Assembly (NCBI GenBank): GCA_903899145.1
Contig: CAIUHY010000055.1
Span: forward strand, 1-14,943
Length of the DNA stretch: 14,943 bases
Source: an uncultured Actinomycetes bacterium
GTDB lineage: Bacteria > Actinomycetota > Actinomycetes > Nanopelagicales > Nanopelagicaceae
Direction: 5' to 3'
Both the position numbers and the translations under genes were made by a program. The stretch's first letter is position 1. Every line of letters starts with the position of its first letter. Of this stretch, positions 1 to 7,984 are shown one piece after another. The notes under the pieces are model-generated. The model did not search any database. It saw nothing but the letters and a program-made list of their open reading frames with translations, and was not told the origin of the DNA.

Positions 1-54
1 GCGGCCTGTAAAAATCCTTAACCGCTTCTCAGAGCTCAGTCGAAGTTCGCTCAC
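1..54 (-). CDS. prs: Ribose-phosphate pyrophosphokinase, N-terminus only (partial at window edge)
   Basis: The minus strand after the glmU stop opens a frame at GTG (54-52) and runs off the left edge after 18 codons. The visible peptide ends in RLRIFTGR, which matches the start of PRPP synthetases ('...LVLFSGRAHPELA'), so the gene is called on this motif plus synteny: glmU-prs is the standard actinobacterial order (Rv1018c-Rv1017c in M. tuberculosis). A strong Shine-Dalgarno, AGGAGG at 68-63, lies inside the last codons of glmU with an 8-nt spacer to the GTG, which fixes the start. Only 3 nt separate it from the glmU stop, so it is the next gene of the same operon. The enzyme makes PRPP from ribose-5-phosphate and ATP for nucleotide, His and Trp synthesis. 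Identity is inferred from very few residues. Confidence 0.72.
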   Translation of the reverse strand, partial: MSELRLSSEKRLRIFTGR

Positions 55-57
55 TGG

Positions 58-1497
58 CTATTCCTCCTTCGCAGACTTTACGTCTTGTGCTCCGGCCTTT
101 TCCGCCGATGTGGCCGAAGAGGATCCTTTACGTTTTCTCAGAACCCACCCTAGGACATTTCTCTGTTTTGCCCTAGCAACTGCGATAGAACCGGCAGGCA
201 CGTCTTCTGTAATAACAGAGCCTGCGGCGGTATATGCCCCGTCGCCTACTGTGACTGGCGCAACTAACATCGTGTCACTTCCAATACGGACATCATTTCC
301 CACAGTGGTGTGATGTTTTTCAACACCGTCATAGTTTACAAAAATTGTCGCTGCCCCGATGTTAGTTCCTGTGCCGATGGTTGCATCGCCTACATAAGAC
401 AGGTGGGGAACTTTAGATCCTTCTCCAATAGTTACGTTCTTCGTCTCAACATAAGCGCCGACTTTGGTATGAGAAGACAAGATGGTTCCGGGCCTTAGGT
501 AACTGAAGGGGCCAACAACGGAACTGCTACCAATCTTGGAATCTGCTGCCCATGATTCAAGGACGCTCGCCTTCTCCCCGACCTTCACATTGTGAAGTGT
601 TGTGCGTGGGCCAATAAATGCCCCACTAGCAATATGCGTTGCCCCTGAAATTGCGCATCCTGGAAAGATTGTCACATCTGGTTCGATCTGAACACCAAAA
701 TCAATCCACGTTGTTGTTGGATCGATGATGCTCACACCAGCTCTCATAAAGTCATCATTAATGCGATCGCGCATAATCGCTGCGCATTCAGCTAACTGTG
801 AACGATCATTAATACCTAAGGTCTCGGTGTAATCATTCGACAAAATTCCGGCAACGCTAGATCCACCATCTTTTACTAAAGCGATGACATCGGTCAGATA
901 AAGCTCACCCTGCGCGTTACTGCTCTTAAGTCCTGAAATGGTCTTCTTGAGGGATGCGATATCAAAGAGATAGACCCCAGTATTGATCTCATCAATGCTT
1001 TTTTCCTCTGCGTTTGCATCACGCTCTTCAACGATACGCAAGAGCTCACCGGTATCCCCACGCACGATACGGCCATAACCAAATGGATCAGGCAAAATTG
1101 CCGTTAATACAGATGCATCTGACTCATAGGCGACATGAGCGGCGGCAAATTCTTTGATAGTTTCGCTGCGTAGCAGAGGAGTATCTCCAGCAAGGATTAA
1201 AACGCTTCCTTTATCTGGTGCGCCTTCGAGGGCAAGTTGAACGGCGTGGCCTGTTCCATTGCGCTCTGACTGGAAAATAGTTTTTGCTTTCGGAGCAACT
1301 TCTTTCACATGAGCTTCCACTACCTCATGGGCTGAGCCAACAACAACGCGTAGTTCTTTTGCTCCTAGTGGCTCTACTGCTCCCAGCACATGATCAATGA
1401 TGGAGCGACCTGCAATGTTATGAAGAACTTTTGGTGTAGAAGATTTCATACGAGTTCCTTCACCAGCAGCGAGCACAATGACGAGATCTATTGTCAT
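58..1497 (-). CDS. glmU: Bifunctional N-acetylglucosamine-1-phosphate uridyltransferase / glucosamine-1-phosphate acetyltransferase
   Basis: GlmU makes UDP-GlcNAc, the peptidoglycan precursor, in two cytosolic steps: acetylation of GlcN-1-P, then uridylylation. The N-terminal pyrophosphorylase domain shows the LAAGEGTRM signature (residues 9-17), GTGHAVQ and AGDTPLL. The C-terminal half is a left-handed beta-helix of hexapeptide repeats with the acetyltransferase motif HLSYVGD and NIGAATIFVNYDG. The tail is a short charged, Ser/Ala/Lys-rich extension. Length (479 aa) is normal. I prefer the ATG at 1497 because AAGGGGG precedes it with a 5-nt spacer and it gives the family-typical N-terminus. 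An in-frame ATG at 1512 would add five residues (MKGVV) and has no clear ribosome site. The gene follows tRNA-Gln by 31 nt and carries the ribosome binding site of prs in its last codons. Confidence 0.97.
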   Translation of the reverse strand: MTIDLVIVLAAGEGTRMKSSTPKVLHNIAGRSIIDHVLGAVEPLGAKELRVVVGSAHEVVEAHVKEVAPKAKTIFQSERNGTGHAVQLALEGAPDKGSVLILAGDTPLLRSETIKEFAAAHVAYESDASVLTAILPDPFGYGRIVRGDTGELLRIVEERDANAEEKSIDEINTGVYLFDIASLKKTISGLKSSNAQGELYLTDVIALVKDGGSSVAGILSNDYTETLGINDRSQLAECAAIMRDRINDDFMRAGVSIIDPTTTWIDFGVQIEPDVTIFPGCAISGATHIASGAFIGPRTTLHNVKVGEKASVLESWAADSKIGSSSVVGPFSYLRPGTILSSHTKVGAYVETKNVTIGEGSKVPHLSYVGDATIGTGTNIGAATIFVNYDGVEKHHTTVGNDVRIGSDTMLVAPVTVGDGAYTAAGSVITEDVPAGSIAVARAKQRNVLGWVLRKRKGSSSATSAEKAGAQDVKSAKEE

Positions 1498-1528
1498 TAC
1501 TACCCCCTTCATCTCTGGCGGATATTTG

Positions 1529-1600
1529 CTCCGCCACCAGGTATCGATCCTGGACCCTGGGCTTCAAAGGCCCATGTGCTAGCCACTACACAATGGCGGA
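1529..1600 (-). tRNA. tRNA-Gln (anticodon TTG)
   Basis: Read on the minus strand the 72-nt sequence folds as a full cloverleaf: acceptor TCCGCCA/TGGCGGA with discriminator G, D arm GTG...CAC, anticodon stem TGGGC/GCCCA around loop CTTTGAA (anticodon TTG, glutamine), and T stem CCAGG/CCTGG. The 3' CCA is not encoded. The T loop reads ATCGATA, with A in place of the almost universal T at position 54. It lies 19 nt after the ispE stop and 31 nt before the glmU start, inside the operon, so it is probably cut out of a longer mRNA by RNase P and 3' processing. Confidence 0.95.
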
Positions 1601-1619
1601 ACCTGAATTGTCCCTTATG

Positions 1620-2540
1620 TCAGAGTGTTTCTACAACTCGTGCCCCGTGAGTAGGCCCGCCCGCGCGAATTACCCCTGCAACTACGCCACTTGCGCTGAG
1701 TGCAACTGTTAAATCCAATGCTCTTTCTTCATCTTCAACCAAAAATGCAACTGTTGGTCCTGAACCAGAAACAATGCTTCCAAGAGCTCCATAATCATTC
1801 CCAACATCAAGTGCTAAACGAAGTGCTGGGCGAATAGAACATGCAGCTGCTTGCAAATCATTTGAAAGCGCTTGTCCTAATGCAACAGCATCTCCTGCGC
1901 GTAGCGCTTGGAGCATCTGATCACTTACCTGCGGCTTTGCAATATCTAAACCAGTACGCAATCTATCTGACTCTGCATAAACAGCTTGTGTTGATAAACC
2001 TTGCGAGGACATAGCAAGAACCCACTGATAACTTCCTCTGGCAAGTACTGGAGTGATCTCATCCCCGCGACCTCTACCAATAGCAATTCCGCCAGTAATA
2101 GAGAAAGGAACATCACTTCCCAGTTCGGCTGCTATCTTCTCCATTCCATCTCTTGATAGTCCAAGTTCAAATAATGAATCCATCGCAACAATGACACCTG
2201 CGGCGTCAGCACTTCCACCGGCCATTCCCCCTGCAACAGGAATCTCTTTTTTGATGTGGATCTCTAAATCAGAATCTAAATCATGTTTATCGATCATGAG
2301 TTGGGCTGCCATATACGCCAAATTAGTTGAGTCAACAGGAACGCCAGCAGATGTTGGTCCAGAAAGTGTGAGAACAATTCCTGTTCCAGATTCACCAAAC
2401 TTTACGGTGACATCGTCATACAGTGAGATCGCTTGAAAGACGGTTGTTACTTCATGGAAGCCATCTGCACCAAGTGGGCCAACAGAGAGTTGCAGGTTTA
2501 CCTTTGCAGGTACCCGCACGACAACACCACTCAGCTTCAT
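1620..2540 (-). CDS. ispE: 4-diphosphocytidyl-2-C-methyl-D-erythritol kinase
   Basis: This GHMP-superfamily kinase phosphorylates CDP-ME at the 2-hydroxyl in the methylerythritol phosphate pathway to isopentenyl diphosphate. Visible motifs are PAKVNLQL (residues 11-18), the ATP-binding glycine-rich loop GGMAGGSADAA (104-114), GSDVPF with the catalytic Asp at 143, and the C-terminal GHMP motif SGSGPTVAF (258-266). The length of 306 aa is normal. The ATG (2540-2538) overlaps the TGA of rsmA in an ATGA arrangement and has no Shine-Dalgarno of its own, so translation is likely coupled to rsmA. The rsmA-ispE pair is a conserved actinobacterial arrangement. Downstream comes tRNA-Gln after 19 nt. 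Confidence 0.97.
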   Translation of the reverse strand: MKLSGVVVRVPAKVNLQLSVGPLGADGFHEVTTVFQAISLYDDVTVKFGESGTGIVLTLSGPTSAGVPVDSTNLAYMAAQLMIDKHDLDSDLEIHIKKEIPVAGGMAGGSADAAGVIVAMDSLFELGLSRDGMEKIAAELGSDVPFSITGGIAIGRGRGDEITPVLARGSYQWVLAMSSQGLSTQAVYAESDRLRTGLDIAKPQVSDQMLQALRAGDAVALGQALSNDLQAAACSIRPALRLALDVGNDYGALGSIVSGSGPTVAFLVEDEERALDLTVALSASGVVAGVIRAGGPTHGARVVETL

Positions 2541-3370
2541 ATGGCTAGCGTATTGGCAATCTTCATGAAATCACCAAGGAGTAAGACTTCTCCTCGAACG
2601 GTGGGATCAATTCCAGCAGAGGCAATAGATTCACTCGCCTTTCCATCAAAGAGTTCTCCCAGGGCGCTTCGTAGCATCTTGCGACGCTGGGCAAATGCGG
2701 CGTCAATCACACTAAAAGTTTGTACTCTCTTTTCTTCATCACCTGCTGGTGCATGGCGAATGAATTTCACGAGTGATGAATCGACGTTAGGTACTGGCCA
2801 AAAAATAGAGCGGCCTACGGTTCCAGCAGATGAGAGATCTGCCCACCATGTTGCTTTTACAGATGGGGATCCGTAATTCTTGCTGCCAGGCTTTGCTACC
2901 AAACGATCTGCCACTTCACTTTGCACCATCACAACACCGCGCTGAATAGAAGGAAATTTCTCTAAAAAGTGAAGTAGTACTGGAACTGAAATGTTATAGG
3001 GCAAATTAGCAACTAAAACAGTTGGCTCCTTTGGCAGTGACTGGGTAGACATCGCATCTTCATTAATAACTTGCAGGCGTGAGGTATCAAACTCATGTGC
3101 TGCTGCAGTATTCGCTAACTCTCCTGCAAGTCTGTCATCTATTTCAATTGCAATAACTTCATGTGCTGCTTCAAGAAGGGCAAGTGTAAGAGAGCCAATT
3201 CCTGGGCCAATTTCTAGAGCAACATCATCACTTCTTACATCTGCTGCTTTAACAATCCTTCTGCAGGTATTGGCATCCACAACAAAGTTCTGTCCTAGCT
3301 TCTTTGTTGGCTTTACGCCTATGCGCTCTGCAATCTCACGAATCTCTACTGCGCCAAGAAGGGTGGCCAC
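2537..3370 (-). CDS. rsmA: 16S rRNA (adenine1518-N6/adenine1519-N6)-dimethyltransferase
   Basis: RsmA (KsgA) dimethylates the two adjacent adenines in helix 45 of 16S rRNA during late 30S assembly. The protein shows the N-terminal KKLGQNF motif (residues 23-29), the Rossmann SAM-binding motif EIGPGIGS (53-60), the acidic ribose-binding EIDDR (76-80), and the catalytic NLPYNIS (122-128). At 277 aa it has the usual size, including the small C-terminal helical domain with the family's FAQRRKMLRSAL stretch. The start is GTG (3370-3368), sharing one base with the tatD stop (TAGTG), with a weak GGAAG 9 nt upstream. In M. tuberculosis rpfB lies between tatD and ksgA; it is absent here. Confidence 0.97.
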   Translation of the reverse strand: MATLLGAVEIREIAERIGVKPTKKLGQNFVVDANTCRRIVKAADVRSDDVALEIGPGIGSLTLALLEAAHEVIAIEIDDRLAGELANTAAAHEFDTSRLQVINEDAMSTQSLPKEPTVLVANLPYNISVPVLLHFLEKFPSIQRGVVMVQSEVADRLVAKPGSKNYGSPSVKATWWADLSSAGTVGRSIFWPVPNVDSSLVKFIRHAPAGDEEKRVQTFSVIDAAFAQRRKMLRSALGELFDGKASESIASAGIDPTVRGEVLLLGDFMKIANTLAI

Positions 3371-4227
3371 TAGTCAAAACTTCCAAAGACTCGAAGAGCA
3401 TTTTCGGTAACAGCATCACATAGATAATCAACGCTCTCATCTCTCACGTCAGCAATGAAGCGAATGATGTTTGGAATCTGCGCTGGAGTATTGAGCAATC
3501 CCCTGTGGGGCATCGGGGCAAGAAATGGCGAATCTGTCTCAACGAGTAATAGATGTGGCGGAACTAGTTTTACAGCATCGCGAAGTGAAGGTGCATTTTT
3601 AAATGTCACCGTTCCTGCAAAAGAGAGTACATAACCCGCTTCAATGCATTCAGCGGCCATCTGCGCATCTCCTGAATAGCAGTGAAAAATTGTGGTGGCA
3701 GGCGCACCTACTTCAAACAATGTATCAAGAACTGCTCTATGGGCATCACGATCATGAATAACAAGAGCTTTATTTACTTCTTTTGCAAGTGCAATATGCC
3801 TCTTAAATGAATAGAGCTGTTTATCTTGAAGGGCAGATTCTGTGCGGAAAAAATCTAAACCTGTTTCACCAATCGCTCGCACACGAGGGTGCTTTGCTAG
3901 CTCTTCAATAATCCTTAAATCAGCTTCTAAATCAGCAACAATTGGCGCCTCATTGGGGTGAAGAGCGACGGCAGCTAAAACTTTGCCGGGAAAACTCTCC
4001 GCACATTTAACTCCCCAAACAGATTGCTCTGCTGAGTAACCAATTTGCATAACGCGATCAACGCCAACACTTGCACAGAGCTCTAATAAATCAGCGACCG
4101 CTTTGGAATCTGGTTCAGATTCTGTGACCAATTCCATATGCGCATGAGCATCAATACATCTTCGGGTCAACGCGGCCGGAGTAGGTGCATCGGCACGTTC
4201 TTTATCTAACGTGTGACGATCAGCCAT
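3370..4227 (-). CDS. tatD: TatD-family metal-dependent DNase / hydrolase
   Basis: This is a TIM-barrel amidohydrolase-superfamily nuclease. Family members are Mg-dependent 3'-5' exonucleases linked to DNA repair and quality control; the native substrate here is not known. The metal ligands are all in place: HxH at His28/His30 (CIDAHAH), Glu121 in AIGETGLDFF, His158 in VIHDRDA, His182 in IFHCYSG, and Asp232 in VETDSPFLAP. The length of 285 aa is slightly above the usual 255-270 because of a polar N-terminal extension of about 23 residues. Its ATG follows the metG TAG with no base between them (TAGATG). The gene sits between metG and rsmA, as in other Actinobacteria. Confidence 0.94.
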   Translation of the reverse strand: MADRHTLDKERADAPTPAALTRRCIDAHAHMELVTESEPDSKAVADLLELCASVGVDRVMQIGYSAEQSVWGVKCAESFPGKVLAAVALHPNEAPIVADLEADLRIIEELAKHPRVRAIGETGLDFFRTESALQDKQLYSFKRHIALAKEVNKALVIHDRDAHRAVLDTLFEVGAPATTIFHCYSGDAQMAAECIEAGYVLSFAGTVTFKNAPSLRDAVKLVPPHLLLVETDSPFLAPMPHRGLLNTPAQIPNIIRFIADVRDESVDYLCDAVTENALRVFGSFD

Positions 4228-5799
4228 CTATTCTGACTTTTCTTCCAAACGTGGGAAGAGCACTGCGCCCTTAGTAACGCGCGAGCCAGCAGGCAATTGT
4301 CCCCACGTTGCAACAGATGAGATCTTTTGATGAGCGATATCTCCCATTGTTGCCTCTGCTCCGAGTGCTTTCCATAACTTCTGAGTTGTCTCTGGCATTA
4401 CTGGATGCAACAAAACAGCTAAGGCCCGAACACTTTCTGCGGTGTTATATAAAACTTTATTAAGTTCTGCAGTATTAGCAGGATCTTTTGCCATCGCCCA
4501 AGGTTCTTTCTCGGTCACATAGCCATTGACCTTCTTGCAATACTCCATGATTGCGCCGATTCCACCTTGGAAATCTAGGGCACATATTGCCTCATCCGCC
4601 TTCTTTACGGTTGCTGCAAGCGCGGTAGTAAGGCCTTCGTCTTGTGCAACACCAGGAATAGCGCCATCGCAATACTTCTCGATCATCGCGATCAATCGTG
4701 ATGCTAAATTACCAAAGTCATTTGCAAGCTCCGATGTGTAGCGAGCCGACATATCTTCCCAAGAAAATGAACCATCGCTTCCAAATGGAATAGCGCGCAA
4801 GAAGTAATAGCGGAATGCATCTACACCAAAGTGATCAGTAATTTCAGAGGGCGCAATGCCTGTGAGCTTTGACTTACTCATTTTTTCTCCGCCGACAAGT
4901 AGCCATCCATGAGCAAATACTTTTCGAGGAACTGGCACACCTGCTGCCATGAGCATCGCAGGCCAGATCACAGCATGGAAGCGCAAAATATCTTTACCCA
5001 CTAAGTGCACATCAGCAGGCCATGTCTTTGCAAACTTCTTACCACCTTCACTTGTCGGATCATCGCCCAAACCAACTGCGGTTGCATAGTTGAGTAGTGC
5101 GTCAAACCAGACATATATAACTTGGTCAGTATCCCAAGGAACTGGGATTCCCCAATCAAATGTAGAACGAGAAATAGATAGATCGCGTACGCCACCTTCT
5201 AGGAAGGCTACAACTTCATTACGCGCACTCTCTGGTTGGCATGCTTCTGGATTTTCTTTGTAATGCTTAAGTAGTTGAGGAATAAATGCGCTGAGCTTAA
5301 AAAACCAGTTATCTTCAGAGAGCATCTTGACGGGCTTGCCATGCACCTTGCACTTACCGTCATCAAGGTCCCCAGGTAACTTAAATTCTTCACACCCTAC
5401 GCAATAAGGTCCTTCAAACTTTCCCGCATAAATATGACCATTGTCTTTGAGTAGTTGCATAAACTTTTGCACACGCTCCATATGGCGCGGTTCTGTCGTG
5501 CGAATAAAGTCATCATTAGCAATATTTAATGCCCGCCAATTTGGTTTCCACTTATCTTCAACAAGTTTGTCACACCACTCTTGTGGTGAGACGTTATTTT
5601 CATTTGCTGTATTTAAAACTTTCTCGCCATGCTCATCTGTTCCCGTTAGAAACCAAACATCTTCACCGCGCTGCCTATGCCAACGGGTAAGAACATCACC
5701 GGCAACAGTTGTGTAGGCATGACCGATGTGCGGGGCATCGTTCACATAATAAATAGGCGTCGTTAAATAGAACGCTTTGGAATCCGAACCAGAACTCAT
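4228..5799 (-). CDS. metG: Methionyl-tRNA synthetase
   Basis: This class I aminoacyl-tRNA synthetase charges initiator and elongator tRNA-Met in the cytosol. The HIGH motif is at residues 24-27 and KMSKS at 306-310. A single zinc knuckle is visible in the connective peptide (Cys133, Cys136, Cys150, His153, from CVGC and CKVH). The C-terminal helical anticodon-binding domain spans roughly 360-523. There is no C-terminal tRNA-binding (Arc1p/EMAP-like) appendix, so this is the short, about 520-aa actinobacterial form. The ATG lies 2 nt after the rsmI stop without a clear Shine-Dalgarno, which suggests coupled translation from rsmI. Confidence 0.97.
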   Translation of the reverse strand: MSSGSDSKAFYLTTPIYYVNDAPHIGHAYTTVAGDVLTRWHRQRGEDVWFLTGTDEHGEKVLNTANENNVSPQEWCDKLVEDKWKPNWRALNIANDDFIRTTEPRHMERVQKFMQLLKDNGHIYAGKFEGPYCVGCEEFKLPGDLDDGKCKVHGKPVKMLSEDNWFFKLSAFIPQLLKHYKENPEACQPESARNEVVAFLEGGVRDLSISRSTFDWGIPVPWDTDQVIYVWFDALLNYATAVGLGDDPTSEGGKKFAKTWPADVHLVGKDILRFHAVIWPAMLMAAGVPVPRKVFAHGWLLVGGEKMSKSKLTGIAPSEITDHFGVDAFRYYFLRAIPFGSDGSFSWEDMSARYTSELANDFGNLASRLIAMIEKYCDGAIPGVAQDEGLTTALAATVKKADEAICALDFQGGIGAIMEYCKKVNGYVTEKEPWAMAKDPANTAELNKVLYNTAESVRALAVLLHPVMPETTQKLWKALGAEATMGDIAHQKISSVATWGQLPAGSRVTKGAVLFPRLEEKSE

Positions 5800-5801
5800 A
5801 C

Positions 5802-6644
5802 TCAGATCTTATCTGCACTCTTATGAGCTACCAGAGCATCAAATACCTGGCGCTTGGGCAGATCTAACTGCTTTGCAACGGCGCTGATCGCATCCTTACG
5901 AGATTCACCAGTCTTCTCTCGATCTAGAACCATGCTGACCAATTCAGCACCGCTATAACTCTTGCCACTCGCATCAAATCCATGAAGAACAACGGTGATC
6001 TCACCCAAGATCTCACGATCAATACTCCACGCAAGAAGTTCTCCCAAAGTTCCTCGGACCGTCTCTTCGTAGGTCTTTGTCATCTCTCTGCAGATCGCAC
6101 CCATGCGCTCATTACCAAATACGGCGCAAGCATCGATGAGCGACTCTTTTAAACGATGAGGAGCTTCAAAAAAGATAATCGTGCGCTCTTCTTCAGCTAA
6201 ATCTTCAAACCATGCTTTGCGTGTACCAGATGTGCGAGGGGTAAAACCTTCAAAACAGAAACGGTCTGTAGGTGCGCCAGATAACAAAAGCGCAGTCACG
6301 GGGGCAGATGGTCCCGGTAGCACTTTTATCTCAATATTTTTTTCTATCGCTACTCGAATCAATCGGTACCCGGGATCGCTGACTCCAGGTGCTCCTGCAT
6401 CTGTAATAACAAGAAGGTCTTCACCTGATTTTAAAATTTCTGTAAGTTGCTCTACACGCTCACTTTCATTTCCTTCAAAATATGAGATCACTTTGCCGGT
6501 ATAAACAATTCCAAGGTCATGAGCAAGGCGCGTGAGCTTTCTAGAATCTTCAGCCGCAATAAATTTTGCGCTCACAATTACTTCACGCAAGCGCGTAGTT
6601 GCATCCCCTGGATTTCCCAGAGGGGCACAGGCGAGTATGAGCAT
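5802..6644 (-). CDS. rsmI: 16S rRNA (cytidine1402-2'-O)-methyltransferase
   Basis: RsmI adds the 2'-O-methyl group to C1402 in the 30S decoding centre using SAM. It belongs to the tetrapyrrole-methylase fold: PLGNPGD near the N-terminus (residues 8-14), TDAGAPGVSDPG at 81-92, LPGPSAP, and FFEAPHRLKESL are all diagnostic. At 280 aa it has the normal length. It is the first gene of the long minus-strand operon that continues through metG to prs. Its ATG at 6644 is preceded, 6 nt away, by GAGAAT, a poor but correctly placed -10-like hexamer, so a leaderless start is possible. Divergent from the PMT gene with 32 nt between starts, as for Rv1003/Rv1002c in M. tuberculosis. Confidence 0.96.
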   Translation of the reverse strand: MLILACAPLGNPGDATTRLREVIVSAKFIAAEDSRKLTRLAHDLGIVYTGKVISYFEGNESERVEQLTEILKSGEDLLVITDAGAPGVSDPGYRLIRVAIEKNIEIKVLPGPSAPVTALLLSGAPTDRFCFEGFTPRTSGTRKAWFEDLAEEERTIIFFEAPHRLKESLIDACAVFGNERMGAICREMTKTYEETVRGTLGELLAWSIDREILGEITVVLHGFDASGKSYSGAELVSMVLDREKTGESRKDAISAVAKQLDLPKRQVFDALVAHKSADKI

Positions 6645-6664
6645 TGGCTAATTCTCGCAGGCTT

Positions 6665-6670
6665 TAGGCT
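6665..6670 (+). promoter_or_regulatory. Candidate -10 box for leaderless PMT transcript
   Basis: TAGGCT matches the actinobacterial TANNNT -10 consensus and is followed by exactly 6 nt (TTGGTC) and then the GTG at 6677, so transcription would begin at the start codon itself. No -35 box resembling TTGACA is present. The spacing is shared with five other genes in the window, which is the main support. Confidence 0.5.
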
Positions 6671-6676
6671 TTGGTC

Positions 6677-7984
6677 GTGACCAAACTTCATGAGCGCATA
6701 ACCGTAGGGGGCCTTGCTCTTGTTGCTTTGATCTTTAGGCTCTGGAACCTGCAGTACCCAAAGGGCTTTATCTTTGATGAGGTCTACTACGCGCAAAATG
6801 CGAATTCACTTTTGCATCATGGGGTTGAGTTAGATCCCAAGACTCATATGGCTCAATTTATTGTTCATCCGCCTATTGGTAAATGGATGATTGCTGCTGG
6901 AATAAAACTTCTTGGCTACCACGAGTTTGGTTGGCGGATTGCCGCTGGCCTTATTGGCGCAGCATCTATCGTGCTTGTATTTTATGTTGCTAAAGAGTTA
7001 TTTCATAACTACTTTCTAAGTCTAATAGCCGCAGTACTCATGAGCGCAGATGGTTTAAATCTTGTCATGTCTAGAACTGCTTTACTTGATATCTTTCTTA
7101 TGTTTTTTACTTTGCTTGCCTTTTATTTTCTACTCAGGGGGGCTCATACTCTTGCCGGAATATCTCTTGGCCTTGCTACTGCAACAAAGTGGAGTGGGCT
7201 CTATTACATAACTGCCTACTTTCTTTATGTTCTCTATATTGAGTACAAAAACAATAAAATAAAAGAGAAGATACCTCATAGATCACTTCAATACATTTTT
7301 CTGCCTATCGTTATATACGTAGCCAGCTGGGTTGGATGGTTTGCTAACTCATCTGGATATGACAGAAATTGGGCCAAGACACATAGTGGTGGTTTCTTTG
7401 ATTTTATTCCAGAATCTCTTCGCTCATGGTGGCATTACCACTCTGAGATTCTCTATTTTCATACACATTTGATAACCCCACATGGCTATTCCGCTAATCC
7501 ATGGAATTGGCTTGTTATGGGTAGACCAACATCATTTTTCTACCATACACAACCTGGTTGCGGCGCAAAAGTATGTTCACAAGAAGTCCTCGCACTTGGT
7601 ACGCCTCTACTCTGGTGGGCTGGCGTCATCGCTGTTGCAATAACTATTGGATATTGGATCAGTCGCAGGCAGCGCACAAGTGCGCTATTGCTTCTTAGCC
7701 TTGCCGCAGGTTACTTGCCATGGTTTGCCTGGCAAAAACGTACGGTCTTTACATTCTATGCAATCGCTTTTGAACCATTTATTATTTTGATTATTACTTA
7801 TGTTTTATCAAAGTTCCTTGAGCCAGATACAGACGGAAATATCCCTAAGGTACGCAGCTATGCCACATATGGATTTATCGCTGTAATTATCTTGAATTTT
7901 CTATATTTTTTCCCACTATTTACAGGTGGGATCATTTCTTATGACCATTGGTCAAGCATGATGTGGCTGCCTTCGTGGATCTAA
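6677..7984 (+). CDS. pmt: Protein O-mannosyltransferase (GT39), compact form
   Basis: This polytopic membrane enzyme transfers mannose from polyprenyl-phosphate-mannose to Ser/Thr of proteins being exported by Sec. The first extracytoplasmic loop carries the catalytic Asp-Glu pair in FDEVYY (Asp34-Glu35), followed by HPPIGKW. Multiple hydrophobic segments follow, and the protein ends in the family-typical DHW...MWLPSWI. I chose the GTG at 6677 rather than the TTG at 6671 because a TANNNT box lies exactly 6 nt upstream of the GTG. At 435 aa it is well below the roughly 500-520 aa of mycobacterial PMT; it lacks the N-terminal extension and has short loops, but the core motifs are intact. It is divergent from rsmI as in other Actinobacteria, and its TAA abuts the stop of glpR. 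Confidence 0.93.
   Translation: MTKLHERITVGGLALVALIFRLWNLQYPKGFIFDEVYYAQNANSLLHHGVELDPKTHMAQFIVHPPIGKWMIAAGIKLLGYHEFGWRIAAGLIGAASIVLVFYVAKELFHNYFLSLIAAVLMSADGLNLVMSRTALLDIFLMFFTLLAFYFLLRGAHTLAGISLGLATATKWSGLYYITAYFLYVLYIEYKNNKIKEKIPHRSLQYIFLPIVIYVASWVGWFANSSGYDRNWAKTHSGGFFDFIPESLRSWWHYHSEILYFHTHLITPHGYSANPWNWLVMGRPTSFFYHTQPGCGAKVCSQEVLALGTPLLWWAGVIAVAITIGYWISRRQRTSALLLLSLAAGYLPWFAWQKRTVFTFYAIAFEPFIILIITYVLSKFLEPDTDGNIPKVRSYATYGFIAVIILNFLYFFPLFTGGIISYDHWSSMMWLPSWI

Noticed and set aside
1498..1512. Longer GlmU N-terminus (MKGVV) from ATG 1512
   Set aside because: The AAGGGGG ribosome site lies inside this stretch and serves the ATG at 1497; the family motif normally starts close to the N-terminus.
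2053..2436. Plus-strand open frame of 127 codons inside ispE
   Set aside because: It lies antisense to a well-supported kinase gene with full motifs, is Ser/Pro/Ile-rich low complexity, and has no promoter or family resemblance.
6671..6676. TTG at 6671 as the PMT start
   Set aside because: It would add only two residues, and the TANNNT box is then in contact with it. GTG 6677 has the same 6-nt spacing as the other candidate leaderless starts.
6677..7984. Horizontal transfer of the PMT gene because it looks more AT-rich than its flanks
   Set aside because: Its position divergent from rsmI is the conserved actinobacterial order, and membrane proteins are often T-rich; no mobile element or repeat borders it.
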